Positions 14,491-22,485 of a stretch of 35,793 nucleotides of DNA are shown here, one piece after another. The DNA is from an uncultured Acetatifactor sp. Its GTDB lineage: Bacteria > Bacillota > Clostridia > Lachnospirales > Lachnospiraceae. Below the pieces are notes generated by a model. The model had not been told where the DNA came from, ran no database searches, and saw nothing but the letters and a program-made list of their open reading frames with translations. How positions within the stretch are numbered: position 1 is the stretch's first letter; each line of letters opens with the position of its first letter. Made by a program: the position numbers and the translations under genes. The stretch spans positions 1 through 35,793 of the forward strand of contig CAJULV010000004.1 of the NCBI GenBank assembly GCA_910587555.1, written 5' to 3'.

Positions 14491-16440
14491 ATGAAAAAGA
14501 AAGTTTCACGATACCTGCTCTGCTGCCTCCTTCTCCTTATGCTGACGCCCTTCGCATTTCGGGCATCTGCCGCCGAAACCGCCGGCAGGCAAATGGATAT
14601 TCTCTTCCTGCACGACACGCACTCACACCTGAACAGCTTCCTCACGGTGGAAGACGGCCAGGATGTTACCCTGGGCGGCTTTGCCGGAATTCAGACCCTG
14701 ATCAACCAGGCAAAAGCGGAGAACCCGGATACGCTGCTGCTGGATGCCGGAGATTTCTCCATGGGAACACTGGTACAGACCATTTTCCACACGGACGCCG
14801 CAGAACTCAGGATGCTGGGCGCCATGGGTTTTGACGCCGCCACCCTGGGAAATCACGAATTCGATTACCGCTCCTCCGGCCTGGCCGGCGCCCTGAATGC
14901 TGCTGTCGAAAGCAAAGACCCGCTGCCTGCCCTGGTTCTGTGCAATATTGACTGGGAATCCATGGAAGCCGACGGACTCACCCCGGACCAGCAGCTTTTG
15001 AAGGATGCCTTCGAAGCTTACGGCATGAAAGACTATGTCGTGCTGACAAAGGGAGAGGTAAAAGTCGCTGTACTGGGCGTCTTCGGAGAAGATTCCCTTG
15101 CCTGCGCGCCTACCTGCGTGTTGAAATTCCGGGATATCTCCAGCGCTGCCGCCGATACGGTCCGGCATATCCGGGAAAACGAAGACGTGGACATGATCGT
15201 CTGCGTCTCCCACAGCGGTACCAGCGCCGATGAACGCAATTCCGAAGATGAAATTCTGGCAAAAGCCGTACCGGATATCGACCTGATCATCAGCGGCCAC
15301 ACCCATACCACCCTTCCCCAGCCCATTCAGCACGGCGATACTTACATTGTGTCCTGCGGCTCATACGGCAGGAACCTGGGTTCCCTGTCCATGTCCCAAA
15401 AACCGGACGGGCGGTGGCGCATGGACACTTATGAACTCCTCCCCGTTACAGAGGCAATTCCGGCGGACAGCGCCGCCCAGGCAAAAATCGACAGCCTGAT
15501 GGAAAAAGTGGATGCCGCCTATCTCTCCCGGTTCGGTTACACCAGCGGTCAGATACTGGTACAAAATACCGTGGAATTTGCCACCTCTGACGACCTGTAT
15601 GAGACGCATACGGAGCATAATCTTGGAAATCTCCTGGCGGATGCCTTTTACCATGCGGCGAATCAAGCAGGGGATTCCGACTCCCATCCCGTGGATGTGG
15701 CCATTGTCCCCTCCGGATGTGTCCGTGACACCTTTGCCGCAGGCGATATCACCGTGGAAGATGTATTCAATGCCTACTCACTTGGTATCGGCGCGGACGG
15801 CATACCCGGTTACCCCTTAATCAGCATGTATCTCACCGGGGCCGAACTGAAGACCGGCGCTGAAATCGACGCTTCCGTCTCGGATTTCATGCCCTCCGCA
15901 CGTCTTTATTTAAGCGGATGCAATTTTTCCTATAACCCTCACCGACTGATTCTGAACAAGGTCACCGACTGTTACCTGACGGACGAAAACGGCGGACGCA
16001 GAGAAATCGAAGACGACAGGCTTTACCGCATCGTATGCGACCTCTACAGCGGCCAGATGCTGGGGGCAGTGACGGATGTATCATACGGCATCCTGTCCGT
16101 ACAGCCCAAGTTCGCCGACGGCACCCCCATCGTAAACATCGAAGATGCCATTATCACTGCAGACGGGAAGGAACTGAAGGCCTGGGCCGCCATCGCGGGG
16201 TACCTGGATTCCATGGAAGATACGGACGGTGACGGCATTTCAAATATGCCGGAATACTACGCCTCCGCCCAGGGACGCAAAGTGACGGAAGACAGCCGGG
16301 CAATGGGCGATCTGATAAAAAATCCCAATAAATATGCCTTTCTTATTGTAGGCATCATACTGCTGGCAATTGTGCTGGTGATTCTGTTGGTGATAATGAT
16401 TGTCAAATTAATCAGAAGGCTGCGCAGACGCAGGCGTTAA
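14491..16440 (+). CDS. Secreted, membrane-anchored 5'-nucleotidase / 2',3'-cyclic phosphodiesterase family protein
   Basis: This is a metallophosphoesterase that would remove phosphate from nucleotides outside the cell. The 649-residue protein has a signal peptide (KKKVSRYLLCCLLLLMLTPF, cut probably after ASA near residue 28). The metal-binding boxes are FLHDTHSHL, LLDAGDFSMGTL, LGNHEFDY and IISGHTHT. The 5'-nucleotidase C-terminal domain follows (VPSGCVRDTFAAGDITVEDVF, then LISMYLTGAELKTG). Near the end there is a calcium-loop-like DTDGDGISNMPEYY, then one membrane helix (about 616-638) and an Arg-rich tail (KLIRRLRRRRR). There is no LPXTG-type motif, so it is anchored by the helix rather than by a sortase. 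It is a single gene with its own promoter and an AAAGGAAG RBS. Confidence 0.93.
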   Translation: MKKKVSRYLLCCLLLLMLTPFAFRASAAETAGRQMDILFLHDTHSHLNSFLTVEDGQDVTLGGFAGIQTLINQAKAENPDTLLLDAGDFSMGTLVQTIFHTDAAELRMLGAMGFDAATLGNHEFDYRSSGLAGALNAAVESKDPLPALVLCNIDWESMEADGLTPDQQLLKDAFEAYGMKDYVVLTKGEVKVAVLGVFGEDSLACAPTCVLKFRDISSAAADTVRHIRENEDVDMIVCVSHSGTSADERNSEDEILAKAVPDIDLIISGHTHTTLPQPIQHGDTYIVSCGSYGRNLGSLSMSQKPDGRWRMDTYELLPVTEAIPADSAAQAKIDSLMEKVDAAYLSRFGYTSGQILVQNTVEFATSDDLYETHTEHNLGNLLADAFYHAANQAGDSDSHPVDVAIVPSGCVRDTFAAGDITVEDVFNAYSLGIGADGIPGYPLISMYLTGAELKTGAEIDASVSDFMPSARLYLSGCNFSYNPHRLILNKVTDCYLTDENGGRREIEDDRLYRIVCDLYSGQMLGAVTDVSYGILSVQPKFADGTPIVNIEDAIITADGKELKAWAAIAGYLDSMEDTDGDGISNMPEYYASAQGRKVTEDSRAMGDLIKNPNKYAFLIVGIILLAIVLVILLVIMIVKLIRRLRRRRR

Positions 16441-16641
16441 GCCGCCTATCCCCTCCCGGTCCGCATGCCTTTCCTTCCATGCACCCCGCTATCCACCGCG
16501 GCAAATATCACCGCCACCGGCGAAAATTTAGCCTGATGAAACCTTTGGTTATTCGGTACGGGTTATACCGATACTTCGTTGCATTCATTCCCGCCTAAGC
16601 AGCACCCGGTGTCTGCTCCGGGACAAGGCAGAAGCGGAATA

Positions 16642-16731
16642 CGATGCAGCAGAAACCACTGCCGGCGGCAGCGCAGTACCGGGAGGCGATGCAGCAGAAA
16701 CCACTGCCGGCGGCAGCGCAGTACCGGGAGG
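16642..16731 (+). repeat. Two perfect tandem copies of a 45-bp unit
   Basis: Copies at 16642-16686 and 16687-16731 are identical. The unit is a multiple of three, and one frame reads D-A-A-E-T-T-A-G-G-S-A-V-P-G-G twice, ending shortly after at a stop. No start codon or longer gene supports translation. The second copy and the following 31 bp resemble 31692-31768. Confidence 0.92.
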
Positions 16732-16867
16732 ACAGAAAGTGCTGACCGCCGAAAGATGAATGCAATGGTGTACCGGCCAAAGAACAGAACTGCGTAACAG
16801 ATTGCCTCCAAAATCGCCGGATACTGTAAGGCAAATTAATCCACTCCGTGAAATCCCGTACGCTGCA

Positions 16868-16906
16868 AGAGAGCGTATCGATTATCATTCAATCAATACG
16901 CTCTCT
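16868..16906. repeat. Long hairpin-forming inverted repeat
   Basis: GAGAGCGTAT (16869-16878) pairs with ATACGCTCTC (16896-16905), and GATT with AATC extends it inwards after one mismatch. There is no T-tract on either side. It might be the end of a lost mobile element or an RNA processing signal. Confidence 0.7.
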
Positions 16907-16938
16907 CAAAGTTCCTCATCCAATGGACCTTACCTCCT

Positions 16939-17016
16939 TTATTCAGTTTTCTCTATATCGATCCAATTATCTTCCATTTCATCCAGCATGCTTTCCACGT
17001 TTTTCATTGTACTCAT
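16939..17016 (-). pseudogene. Short orphan reading frame, probably a gene remnant
   Basis: A 25-residue frame begins MSTMKNVESMLDEMEDNW and ends IEKTE. The same frame is open 12 codons further upstream (NDIRALQY before the Met), back to an in-frame stop. The composition is protein-like and acidic. Immediately after the stop is a strong AGGAGG with no gene to serve, only a frame of five codons. This suggests the end of one small gene and the lost start of another. I do not recognise the family. Confidence 0.3.
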
Positions 17017-17356
17017 GTACTGTAGCGCCCTGATGTCATTGCTTTCAGTGTTTCGTTACCATTTTGTGTGCCGCACTCTTTTGTCTGCTTCAAGCCTCCT
17101 GTCATTTCATGTTGTGTTTTCTGTCAAACATTGTTTGAACTAATATTCAGTTGTCTTTAAAATGGAAGATATTGTTTTCCTTTGTTGTAACCAAATTATA
17201 TCCCATATTTTCTTACTTGTCAACATCTTTTTTCAAATTTTCTTTAAATATTTTTGGAGACGATATTTTGCCAGAATATTCTGTCTTTTCCGAAAGCACT
17301 TACACAAGCCGATGCCAACGATGCCAATACTACTTCCGGCACGGCCTTTCAACTCC

Positions 17357-17419
17357 TGCTTCTATAAAAGGATTACCGTTCATTGTCTGCTTCTATAAAA
17401 AGGATTACCGTTCATTGTT
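17357..17419 (+). repeat. Tandem duplication of a 31-32-bp unit
   Basis: TGCTTCTATAAAAGGATTAC and its continuation (17357-17387) recurs directly at 17388-17419, with one inserted A and one end change. No coding role is apparent. Confidence 0.88.
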
Positions 17420-17536
17420 TCCTGAACACAAATTGCTCCGAACATGAGTAGAAAAACGTATCCAACCACTTACATTTTCGGCCGCAGTGACATATCAGTC
17501 CCCCTGTCCGGCCCGAAAGACGGATTCCGCCGATTC

Positions 17537-18907
17537 CTACCGCAGGAACATCCTGATTAACCGGTCCTTCTTCCCGCTGTAAGGCCGGTATCGAAGCGGC
17601 ATATCAATCCACCCATACTTTTTCAGGATATTCTTCTCATGAGAAAAAGTCTCAAAGCTTCTGTATCCGTGATAGGAACCCATTCCGCTGTTGCCCACAC
17701 CGCCGAACCCCATCCGCGACGTTGCCAGATGCATGATTGTATCGTTAATGCAGCCCCCGCCAAAGGAAACATTTTCCAGAAAACGTTTTTCCGCACCTTT
17801 ATCATTGGTAAACAGATACCCTGCCAGAGACTTTTCCCCTTCCAGCACAAAGTCAAAAGCTTCCCCAATCTCGTCAAAGGAAATCACAGGCAGTATGGGA
17901 CCGAATATCTCCTCCTGCATCACGGCGTCCGCCCGTGACACATTATCCATTACCGCAGGCGCAATCCGCAGCGCATCCGAATCCGCTTCCCCGCCGTACA
18001 CCAGCTTCTCCGAATCCATCAAAGCCCGAATTCTGTCAAAATGCTTCCGGTTGATAATCTTCCCGTAATCGGGATTTTCCAGGGGCTTCTCCCCGTACAT
18101 CCGCTTCACTGCCCTGATAAACTGCTCCAGAAACGTGTCCTTCACGCGCCTGTCAATCAGCAGATAGTCCGGCGCTACACAGGTCTGCCCGCAATTCAGG
18201 TATTTTCCGAAGGCAATCCTTGATGCCGCCAGCTTTAAGTCGGCTGTCCTGTCCACAATGCAGGGACTCTTTCCGCCCAATTCCAGAGTAACCGGAGTCA
18301 GATGTGCAGCCGCCTTTTCCATCACCAGTTTCCCCACGGACACACCTCCCGTAAAGAAAATGTAGTCAAAACGCTCCTCCAAAAGGACGCTGTTCTCTGC
18401 CCGTCCGCCTTCTACTACAGCCACGTATTCCTCCGGAAAAACCTCCTGCACCAGTTCCCTGACGGCAGCCGATGTGGCCGGAGAATAGGCAGATGGCTTG
18501 AGTACACAGCAGTTCCCCGCCGCAATTGCCCCAATCATGGGTTCCACGCACAGCAGAAAAGGATAATTCCAGGGAGCCATCACCAGCACGCAGCCATAAG
18601 GCTCCCGCACGGAAAAGCTCCTTCCGTGAAAATTGGCCAGATCCGTACCCCGGCGCCTGGGTTTCGCCCACCTCTTCAGATGGCGAATCTGATAGGACAG
18701 TTCGCTCAGAGTAAGCCCCACTTCACACATGTAGGACTCGCTGGTGCTTTTCCCCAAATCTTTCTTCATAGCCTCGCAAAGCTGCGTTTCGTGATTACGG
18801 ATTGCCTGCCGCAGCCGACTCAATTCTAAAATCCGTCTGTCCACGTCCCGCGTAGCTCCTGTGGCGAAGTACACCCTCTGCTTTTCCACGATACGATTGA
18901 TTTCCAT
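17537..18907 (-). CDS. Aldehyde dehydrogenase, class 3 type
   Basis: The enzyme oxidises aldehydes to acids with NAD(P). The 456-residue length and lack of the long N-terminus fit the class 3 / fatty-aldehyde dehydrogenase branch. Visible motifs are MAPWNYPFLLCVEPMIGAIA (about residues 110-129), the cofactor loop FFTGGVSVGKLVMEKAA, the general base in VTLELGGKSPC (Glu209) and the nucleophile in LNCGQTCVAPDYLL (Cys243), followed by EEIFGPILPVISFD. The C-terminal segment RMGFGGVGNSGMGSYHGYRSF is typical of the branch. It is divergent from the acyl-CoA ligase gene across a 530-bp gap. The natural aldehyde cannot be predicted. No start problem was seen. Confidence 0.93.
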   Translation of the reverse strand: MEINRIVEKQRVYFATGATRDVDRRILELSRLRQAIRNHETQLCEAMKKDLGKSTSESYMCEVGLTLSELSYQIRHLKRWAKPRRRGTDLANFHGRSFSVREPYGCVLVMAPWNYPFLLCVEPMIGAIAAGNCCVLKPSAYSPATSAAVRELVQEVFPEEYVAVVEGGRAENSVLLEERFDYIFFTGGVSVGKLVMEKAAAHLTPVTLELGGKSPCIVDRTADLKLAASRIAFGKYLNCGQTCVAPDYLLIDRRVKDTFLEQFIRAVKRMYGEKPLENPDYGKIINRKHFDRIRALMDSEKLVYGGEADSDALRIAPAVMDNVSRADAVMQEEIFGPILPVISFDEIGEAFDFVLEGEKSLAGYLFTNDKGAEKRFLENVSFGGGCINDTIMHLATSRMGFGGVGNSGMGSYHGYRSFETFSHEKNILKKYGWIDMPLRYRPYSGKKDRLIRMFLR

Positions 18908-19252
18908 TTTATACCCCCTTGTGCCCTTCGGCTAACGGTAACTGCTCCGCGCTGCTGCGGATTCCGTTTTGTACATTTTAGACGTTCGGCAATAAACTTA
19001 TGCGCGTTATAGCATTTTTGTTCCGACCTGCCGGATTCGCATGTGTTTGAAAAGGGCTTTCTGCCGGCCAGACGTTACGATTTGTGGGAGTTTTGGCCCA
19101 AATGAGAGAGTCCCATAGCGTAGTCAAGTGAATTTGGGACAAGAATCGTGCAAAGCGAAACTTGCAGACAGCAAGCGCGATTTTTCATGCCATAGAATAG
19201 CATACGGAAAAAACGTTGTCAACATCACCGCCCCAACATATTTGAATTCAAA
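18908..19252. other. Non-coding divergent region with inverted repeats
   Basis: No gene is seen. It contains CCCAAAT (19097-19103) paired with ATTTGGG (19132-19138), the outer pair ACGATT (near 19078) and AATCGT (near 19144), and a small stem CTTGC/GCAAG near 19168 followed by CGCGATTTTT that could be a weak plus-strand terminator. Control elements for the aldehyde dehydrogenase gene probably lie here. Confidence 0.5.
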
Positions 19253-19281
19253 TTGACTTTTACTCCCATATGTGATACCTT
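19253..19281 (+). promoter_or_regulatory. Putative promoter of the acyl-CoA ligase gene
   Basis: TTGACT (19253-19258) and TACCTT (19276-19281) are 17 bases apart; the -10 box is weak. Just downstream GTAATG and CATTAC form a small inverted pair (about 19289-19313) that could be an operator. The leader to the start codon is about 150 bases. Confidence 0.45.
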
Positions 19282-19438
19282 TAATGATGTAATGCTTTAC
19301 AGCGCTACATTACCACCCGCAAAATAGAGGGGGCTGTGCCCAGAGGATTTGCAGACGCTGCTCTTGCGGCCGGAAATTCTCTGCCTTATTCGGCACTGAA
19401 CGAAGCTGTTACGGAACTTTAATCAGGAGGAAACCAAA

Positions 19439-21073
19439 ATGCCAGTTACAGATTTTCTGGACAGAAATGCACGGATGTACCCCAATGAAGTAGCATTGGT
19501 GGAGCTGAATCCGGATGAAAAGGACACCCGGCGGACTACATGGAAAGAATACGATTTGATTCAGCCTGACCTGTTTGAACCCTACCGGAGGGAGATTACC
19601 TGGGGCGTATTCAATGAAAAGGCCAATCGCTTTGCCAATATGCTGATTGGGCGAGGCGTGAAAAAAGGAGAAAAGGTAGCCATCCTGATGTATAACTGCC
19701 TGGAATGGCTTCCCATTTATTTTGGTGTCCTTAAATGCGGCGCTATTGCCGTACCGTTCAATTTCCGTTATGATGCGGGTGAAATCCTGTACTGCGCAGA
19801 ACTGGCGGAAGTGGATATCATCGTATTCGGTCCGGCTTTTATCGGACGTATTGAGTCCAATGCGGAACGTCTGGCAAAGGGACGCCTTCTCATCTATGTG
19901 GGGGACAGCTGCCCTACCTTCGCCGAAAGCTATCATGAACTGGTGGCTGACTGTTCCAGCCAGGATCCGCATGTGGAAATCTCGGAGGATGACTATGGCG
20001 CCATCTACTTTTCATCGGGAACCACCGGCTTCCCAAAAGCCATTTTACATAAACACCAAAGCCTGACCCAGGCAGCTGAGATGGAACAGAAGCACCACGC
20101 CACAGGCAGGGAAGACACTTTCCTCTGCATCCCGCCGCTGTACCACACCGGTGCGAAATTCCACTGGATGGGCAGCCTGGTGGCAGGCAGCAAGGCGGTA
20201 CTCCTGAAGGGAACCCGGCCGGAAACCATCCTGTCCGCCGTCTCCAGCGAACATTGTACCATTGTATGGCTGTTGGTACCCTGGGCCCAGGATATTCTTG
20301 ACTCACTGGATGCGGGCGAATTGCACCTGGAAAATTATCAGCTGGAGCAGTGGCGCCTGATGCACATCGGGGCACAGCCGGTACCGTCTTCCCTGATAAA
20401 GCGTTGGAAATCCTATTTCCCGAAGCATGATTACGATACGAACTACGGCCTGTCCGAGTCCACAGGGCCTGGGTGCGTACACCTCGGTATGGAAAATATC
20501 CGCAAAGTAGGCGCCATCGGCATCCCCGGCTACCGTTGGGAATGCCGTATTGTAGATGAAAACGGAACTGAAGTAAAACAGGGCGATGTGGGCGAGTTAT
20601 GCGTCAAGGGTCCCGGCTTAATGACCTGTTATTACCGTGATGAAAAGGCTACCGCCGATACGCTGAAAAACGGCTGGCTGTTCACCGGTGATATGGCCAT
20701 GCAGGATGAAGAGGGATTTTATTTTCTGGTGGACCGAAAAAAAGACGTCATTGTCAGCGGCGGCGAAAATATTTATCCTGTCCAGATTGAAGATTTCATC
20801 CGGCAGTATGACAAGATCAAGGATGTAGCCGTCATCGGCCTTCCCGACAGGCGCCTGGGCGAGAAGACAGCCGCTATCGTTGAAGTAAAGGACGGCATGG
20901 AATGCACTTGGGAAGAACTGGAAAGCTTCTGCCGGGAACTGCCCAGATATAAGCGTCCCAAGGAGATTATTTTCCATGAAATACCGAGAAATGCCACCGG
21001 CAAGATCGAAAAACCCAAACTCCGGAAGATGTACGGGGCCGAGCAGCTGGTTGCCCAGGAAAATCGAAGTTAA
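19439..21073 (+). CDS. Acyl-CoA synthetase (AMP-forming, adenylate-forming enzyme family)
   Basis: The enzyme activates a carboxylic acid with ATP and joins it to CoA. The 544-residue protein has the phosphate loop YFSSGTTGFPKAILH (about residues 190-204), NYGLSESTGPG for the adenylate, and the hinge region TGDMAMQDEEGFYFLVDRKK. The C-terminal lid follows (IVSGGENIYPVQIED), with the catalytic lysine in PRNATGKIEKPKLRKM near residue 524. This is the general medium/long-chain or aromatic acyl-CoA ligase pattern. A bile-acid CoA ligase (BaiB-like) or fatty-acid ligase are possibilities I cannot separate. AGGAGG precedes the ATG. It is divergent from the aldehyde dehydrogenase gene, and an aldehyde-to-acid-to-CoA route is imaginable but unproven. 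A 31-bp tandem array follows directly. Confidence 0.92.
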   Translation: MPVTDFLDRNARMYPNEVALVELNPDEKDTRRTTWKEYDLIQPDLFEPYRREITWGVFNEKANRFANMLIGRGVKKGEKVAILMYNCLEWLPIYFGVLKCGAIAVPFNFRYDAGEILYCAELAEVDIIVFGPAFIGRIESNAERLAKGRLLIYVGDSCPTFAESYHELVADCSSQDPHVEISEDDYGAIYFSSGTTGFPKAILHKHQSLTQAAEMEQKHHATGREDTFLCIPPLYHTGAKFHWMGSLVAGSKAVLLKGTRPETILSAVSSEHCTIVWLLVPWAQDILDSLDAGELHLENYQLEQWRLMHIGAQPVPSSLIKRWKSYFPKHDYDTNYGLSESTGPGCVHLGMENIRKVGAIGIPGYRWECRIVDENGTEVKQGDVGELCVKGPGLMTCYYRDEKATADTLKNGWLFTGDMAMQDEEGFYFLVDRKKDVIVSGGENIYPVQIEDFIRQYDKIKDVAVIGLPDRRLGEKTAAIVEVKDGMECTWEELESFCRELPRYKRPKEIIFHEIPRNATGKIEKPKLRKMYGAEQLVAQENRS

Positions 21074-21077
21074 GCGC

Positions 21078-21297
21078 TGCTTATTCGGAAGCATCGGCGC
21101 TGAACTCACGCTTATCCGGGCACATCAGTGCTGAAATTCCGCTTATCCTGGCGTTTCAGTGCTGAAATTCCGCTTATCTGGAAGCATCAGCACTGAACTC
21201 ACGCTTATTTCGGAAGTATCAGCGTTGAACTCACGCTTATTTCAGAAGTATCAGCGCTGCTCTCCCGCTTATCCTGGCGTATCAGCGCTGCGTCTCC
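21078..21297 (+). repeat. Seven tandem copies of a 31-32-bp unit
   Basis: Starting 5 bp after the acyl-CoA ligase stop, seven units each begin (T/C)GCTTAT and end with a variant of CAGCGCTGAACTCA. Five units are 31 bp and two are 32 bp. The ends are well kept while the middle (for example CCTGGCGTAT or TCGGAAGCAT) alternates between two main versions. The array fills the gap between two convergent genes. It has no spacers, so it is not a CRISPR array. Confidence 0.93.
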
Positions 21298-21327
21298 GAA
21301 ATCCCGGGATATGCCGTTTTGTCACTG

Positions 21328-22197
21328 TCAGCATTTGGGAGGCACCGGGCGAATGTCCAGCAGCCCGGCTGCGTTCTCTCCCAGGATGGCATCCTGTTCT
21401 GTCCGACTCAATCCGCTTTCCCTTATGACGGTAAGCATTTCCTTCTGCCCGCTCCAGGGACTGTCGGTGCCGAACAGGATTCTCTCCGCCCCCATCTTAC
21501 GGACCATCCGGCAGAATTGCGCCTTCGAAAGCGGCGGATCCTCCTCCGCGCTACGCTGCGTACCCGGGGCAGGTTCAATCTCCAGCAGAGAAAAAGCCGT
21601 ATCCAGCCACACCTTGCGCCCGGCGATAGATTCCTCCACTTCCTCCCAGCATTCCCATCCGCCCATGTGTGCCAGTACAAATTTCTCCGGCTTTACCATA
21701 TCCAACATTTTGACGATTCTGGAAACGGAAGCCTGATCCGCCCCCGGAAAGCCGATATCATATCCCGCATGCGTAATGACAATCATGTCATTTTCAGAAG
21801 CACATGCGATTATCCTCTGAAAACGGATATCGTCAATGGGAACCTGCTGGAAAACAGGATGTATCTTGATGCCCTTTACCCCGTTTTCTGCCAGATTTCT
21901 CAAAATTTCTCTGTAATTTTCATTTTCAGGGTGTATGCCCCCAAAGGAGAGCAGCCCCGTCTCCGCCGCCCGGGCATTCGTCTCCACCGCAATCCGGTTG
22001 ATGTCCTCCTGCTGCCCTGCTCTGGTCACCACTGGCAGAAGCAGCGAATAATCCACTCCCGCCTCCCGCATGGAGTCCTGCAGTCCCTCCGCAGTTCCGT
22101 CCGCATAATTCAAGGCCCGGGCGCTCTTCGCCAACTTCTCCACAGCCCGCTCCGCCAGACTCTTTGGAAATACATGGGTATGAAAATCAATGATCAT
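21328..22197 (-). CDS. Amidohydrolase family protein (amidohydrolase 2 type TIM barrel)
   Basis: This metal-dependent hydrolase or decarboxylase has 289 residues. It begins IIDFHTHVFPKSLAERAVEK with the HxH metal site, has GIKIHPVFQQ and VITHAGYDIGFPG in the middle, and FVLAHMGGWECWEEVEE. It ends with RILFGTDSPWSGQKEML, where Asp is the conserved catalytic/metal residue, and DAILGENAAGLL. This is the pattern of the amidohydrolase-related family that includes 2-amino-3-carboxymuconate semialdehyde decarboxylase and many uncharacterised enzymes. The substrate is unknown. AGGAG lies upstream of the ATG. It follows the alpha-mannosidase gene with a terminator and repeats between, so it is probably transcribed separately. 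Confidence 0.9.
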   Translation of the reverse strand: MIIDFHTHVFPKSLAERAVEKLAKSARALNYADGTAEGLQDSMREAGVDYSLLLPVVTRAGQQEDINRIAVETNARAAETGLLSFGGIHPENENYREILRNLAENGVKGIKIHPVFQQVPIDDIRFQRIIACASENDMIVITHAGYDIGFPGADQASVSRIVKMLDMVKPEKFVLAHMGGWECWEEVEESIAGRKVWLDTAFSLLEIEPAPGTQRSAEEDPPLSKAQFCRMVRKMGAERILFGTDSPWSGQKEMLTVIRESGLSRTEQDAILGENAAGLLDIRPVPPKC

Positions 22198-22243
22198 TTT
22201 TAACTCCTATTCCGATGGCTGCACGGCGGCTCGCCGGATAACG

Positions 22244-22361
22244 TCACTTTGCTCCACCCTTCGGCCGGGTATCGTTCCGTCGACTTTGCTTCCCGGATCG
22301 CCTCACTTTGCTCCACCCTTCGGCCGGAAATCGTTCCGCCGGCGCTGCTTCCCGTTCTGAT
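22244..22361 (+). repeat. Two tandem copies of a 59-bp unit
   Basis: TCACTTTGCTCCACCCTTCG begins the first copy at 22244 and recurs at 22303. Each is followed by GGCCGG, ATCGTTCCG and GCTTCCCG. The first halves are nearly identical and the ends diverge. It lies between the alpha-mannosidase terminator and the amidohydrolase gene. Small reading frames across it are by-products of the repeat. Confidence 0.88.
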
Positions 22362-22445
22362 GCTTCATTGCCTCTCGTCAGAAGACACCTGTGCCCGCCC
22401 GAAAACAAAGAAACGATTAGCCGAATACTTTCATGTGAAAAAGGT

Positions 22446-22478
22446 AAAAAAGCTTCCCCGCGGCCGGCCGCGGGGAAG
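22446..22478 (-). terminator. Intrinsic terminator of the alpha-mannosidase gene
   Basis: A perfect 11-bp GC-rich stem, CTTCCCCGCGG (22453-22463) with CCGCGGGGAAG (22468-22478), has a 4-base loop. On the minus strand a run of six T residues follows after one G-C step. It begins 8 bases after the stop of the GH38 gene. Confidence 0.93.
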
Positions 22479-22485
22479 AAAGTGA

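Larger units (their letters stand above)
16441..17536. other. Gene-poor stretch with decayed repeats
   Basis: About 1.1 kb separates the nucleotidase and aldehyde dehydrogenase genes. I find no convincing full gene. It holds a 2 x 45-bp tandem repeat, a long hairpin (16868-16906), an orphan short reading frame at 16939-17016, a more AT-rich part (about 16920-17450) and a 31-bp tandem duplication. The change in base composition and the orphan RBS suggest a decayed insertion. Confidence 0.6.

Noticed and set aside
16563..16811. Repetitive minus- and plus-strand frames of 72-97 codons across the 45-bp repeat.
   Set aside because: They are open only because the repeat unit is a multiple of three. 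No RBS, no family likeness, and all frames are affected.
21078..21297. Possible CRISPR array.
   Set aside because: Units follow one another without unique spacers and there are no cas genes. The same reasoning applies to the 41-bp array at 35420-35793.
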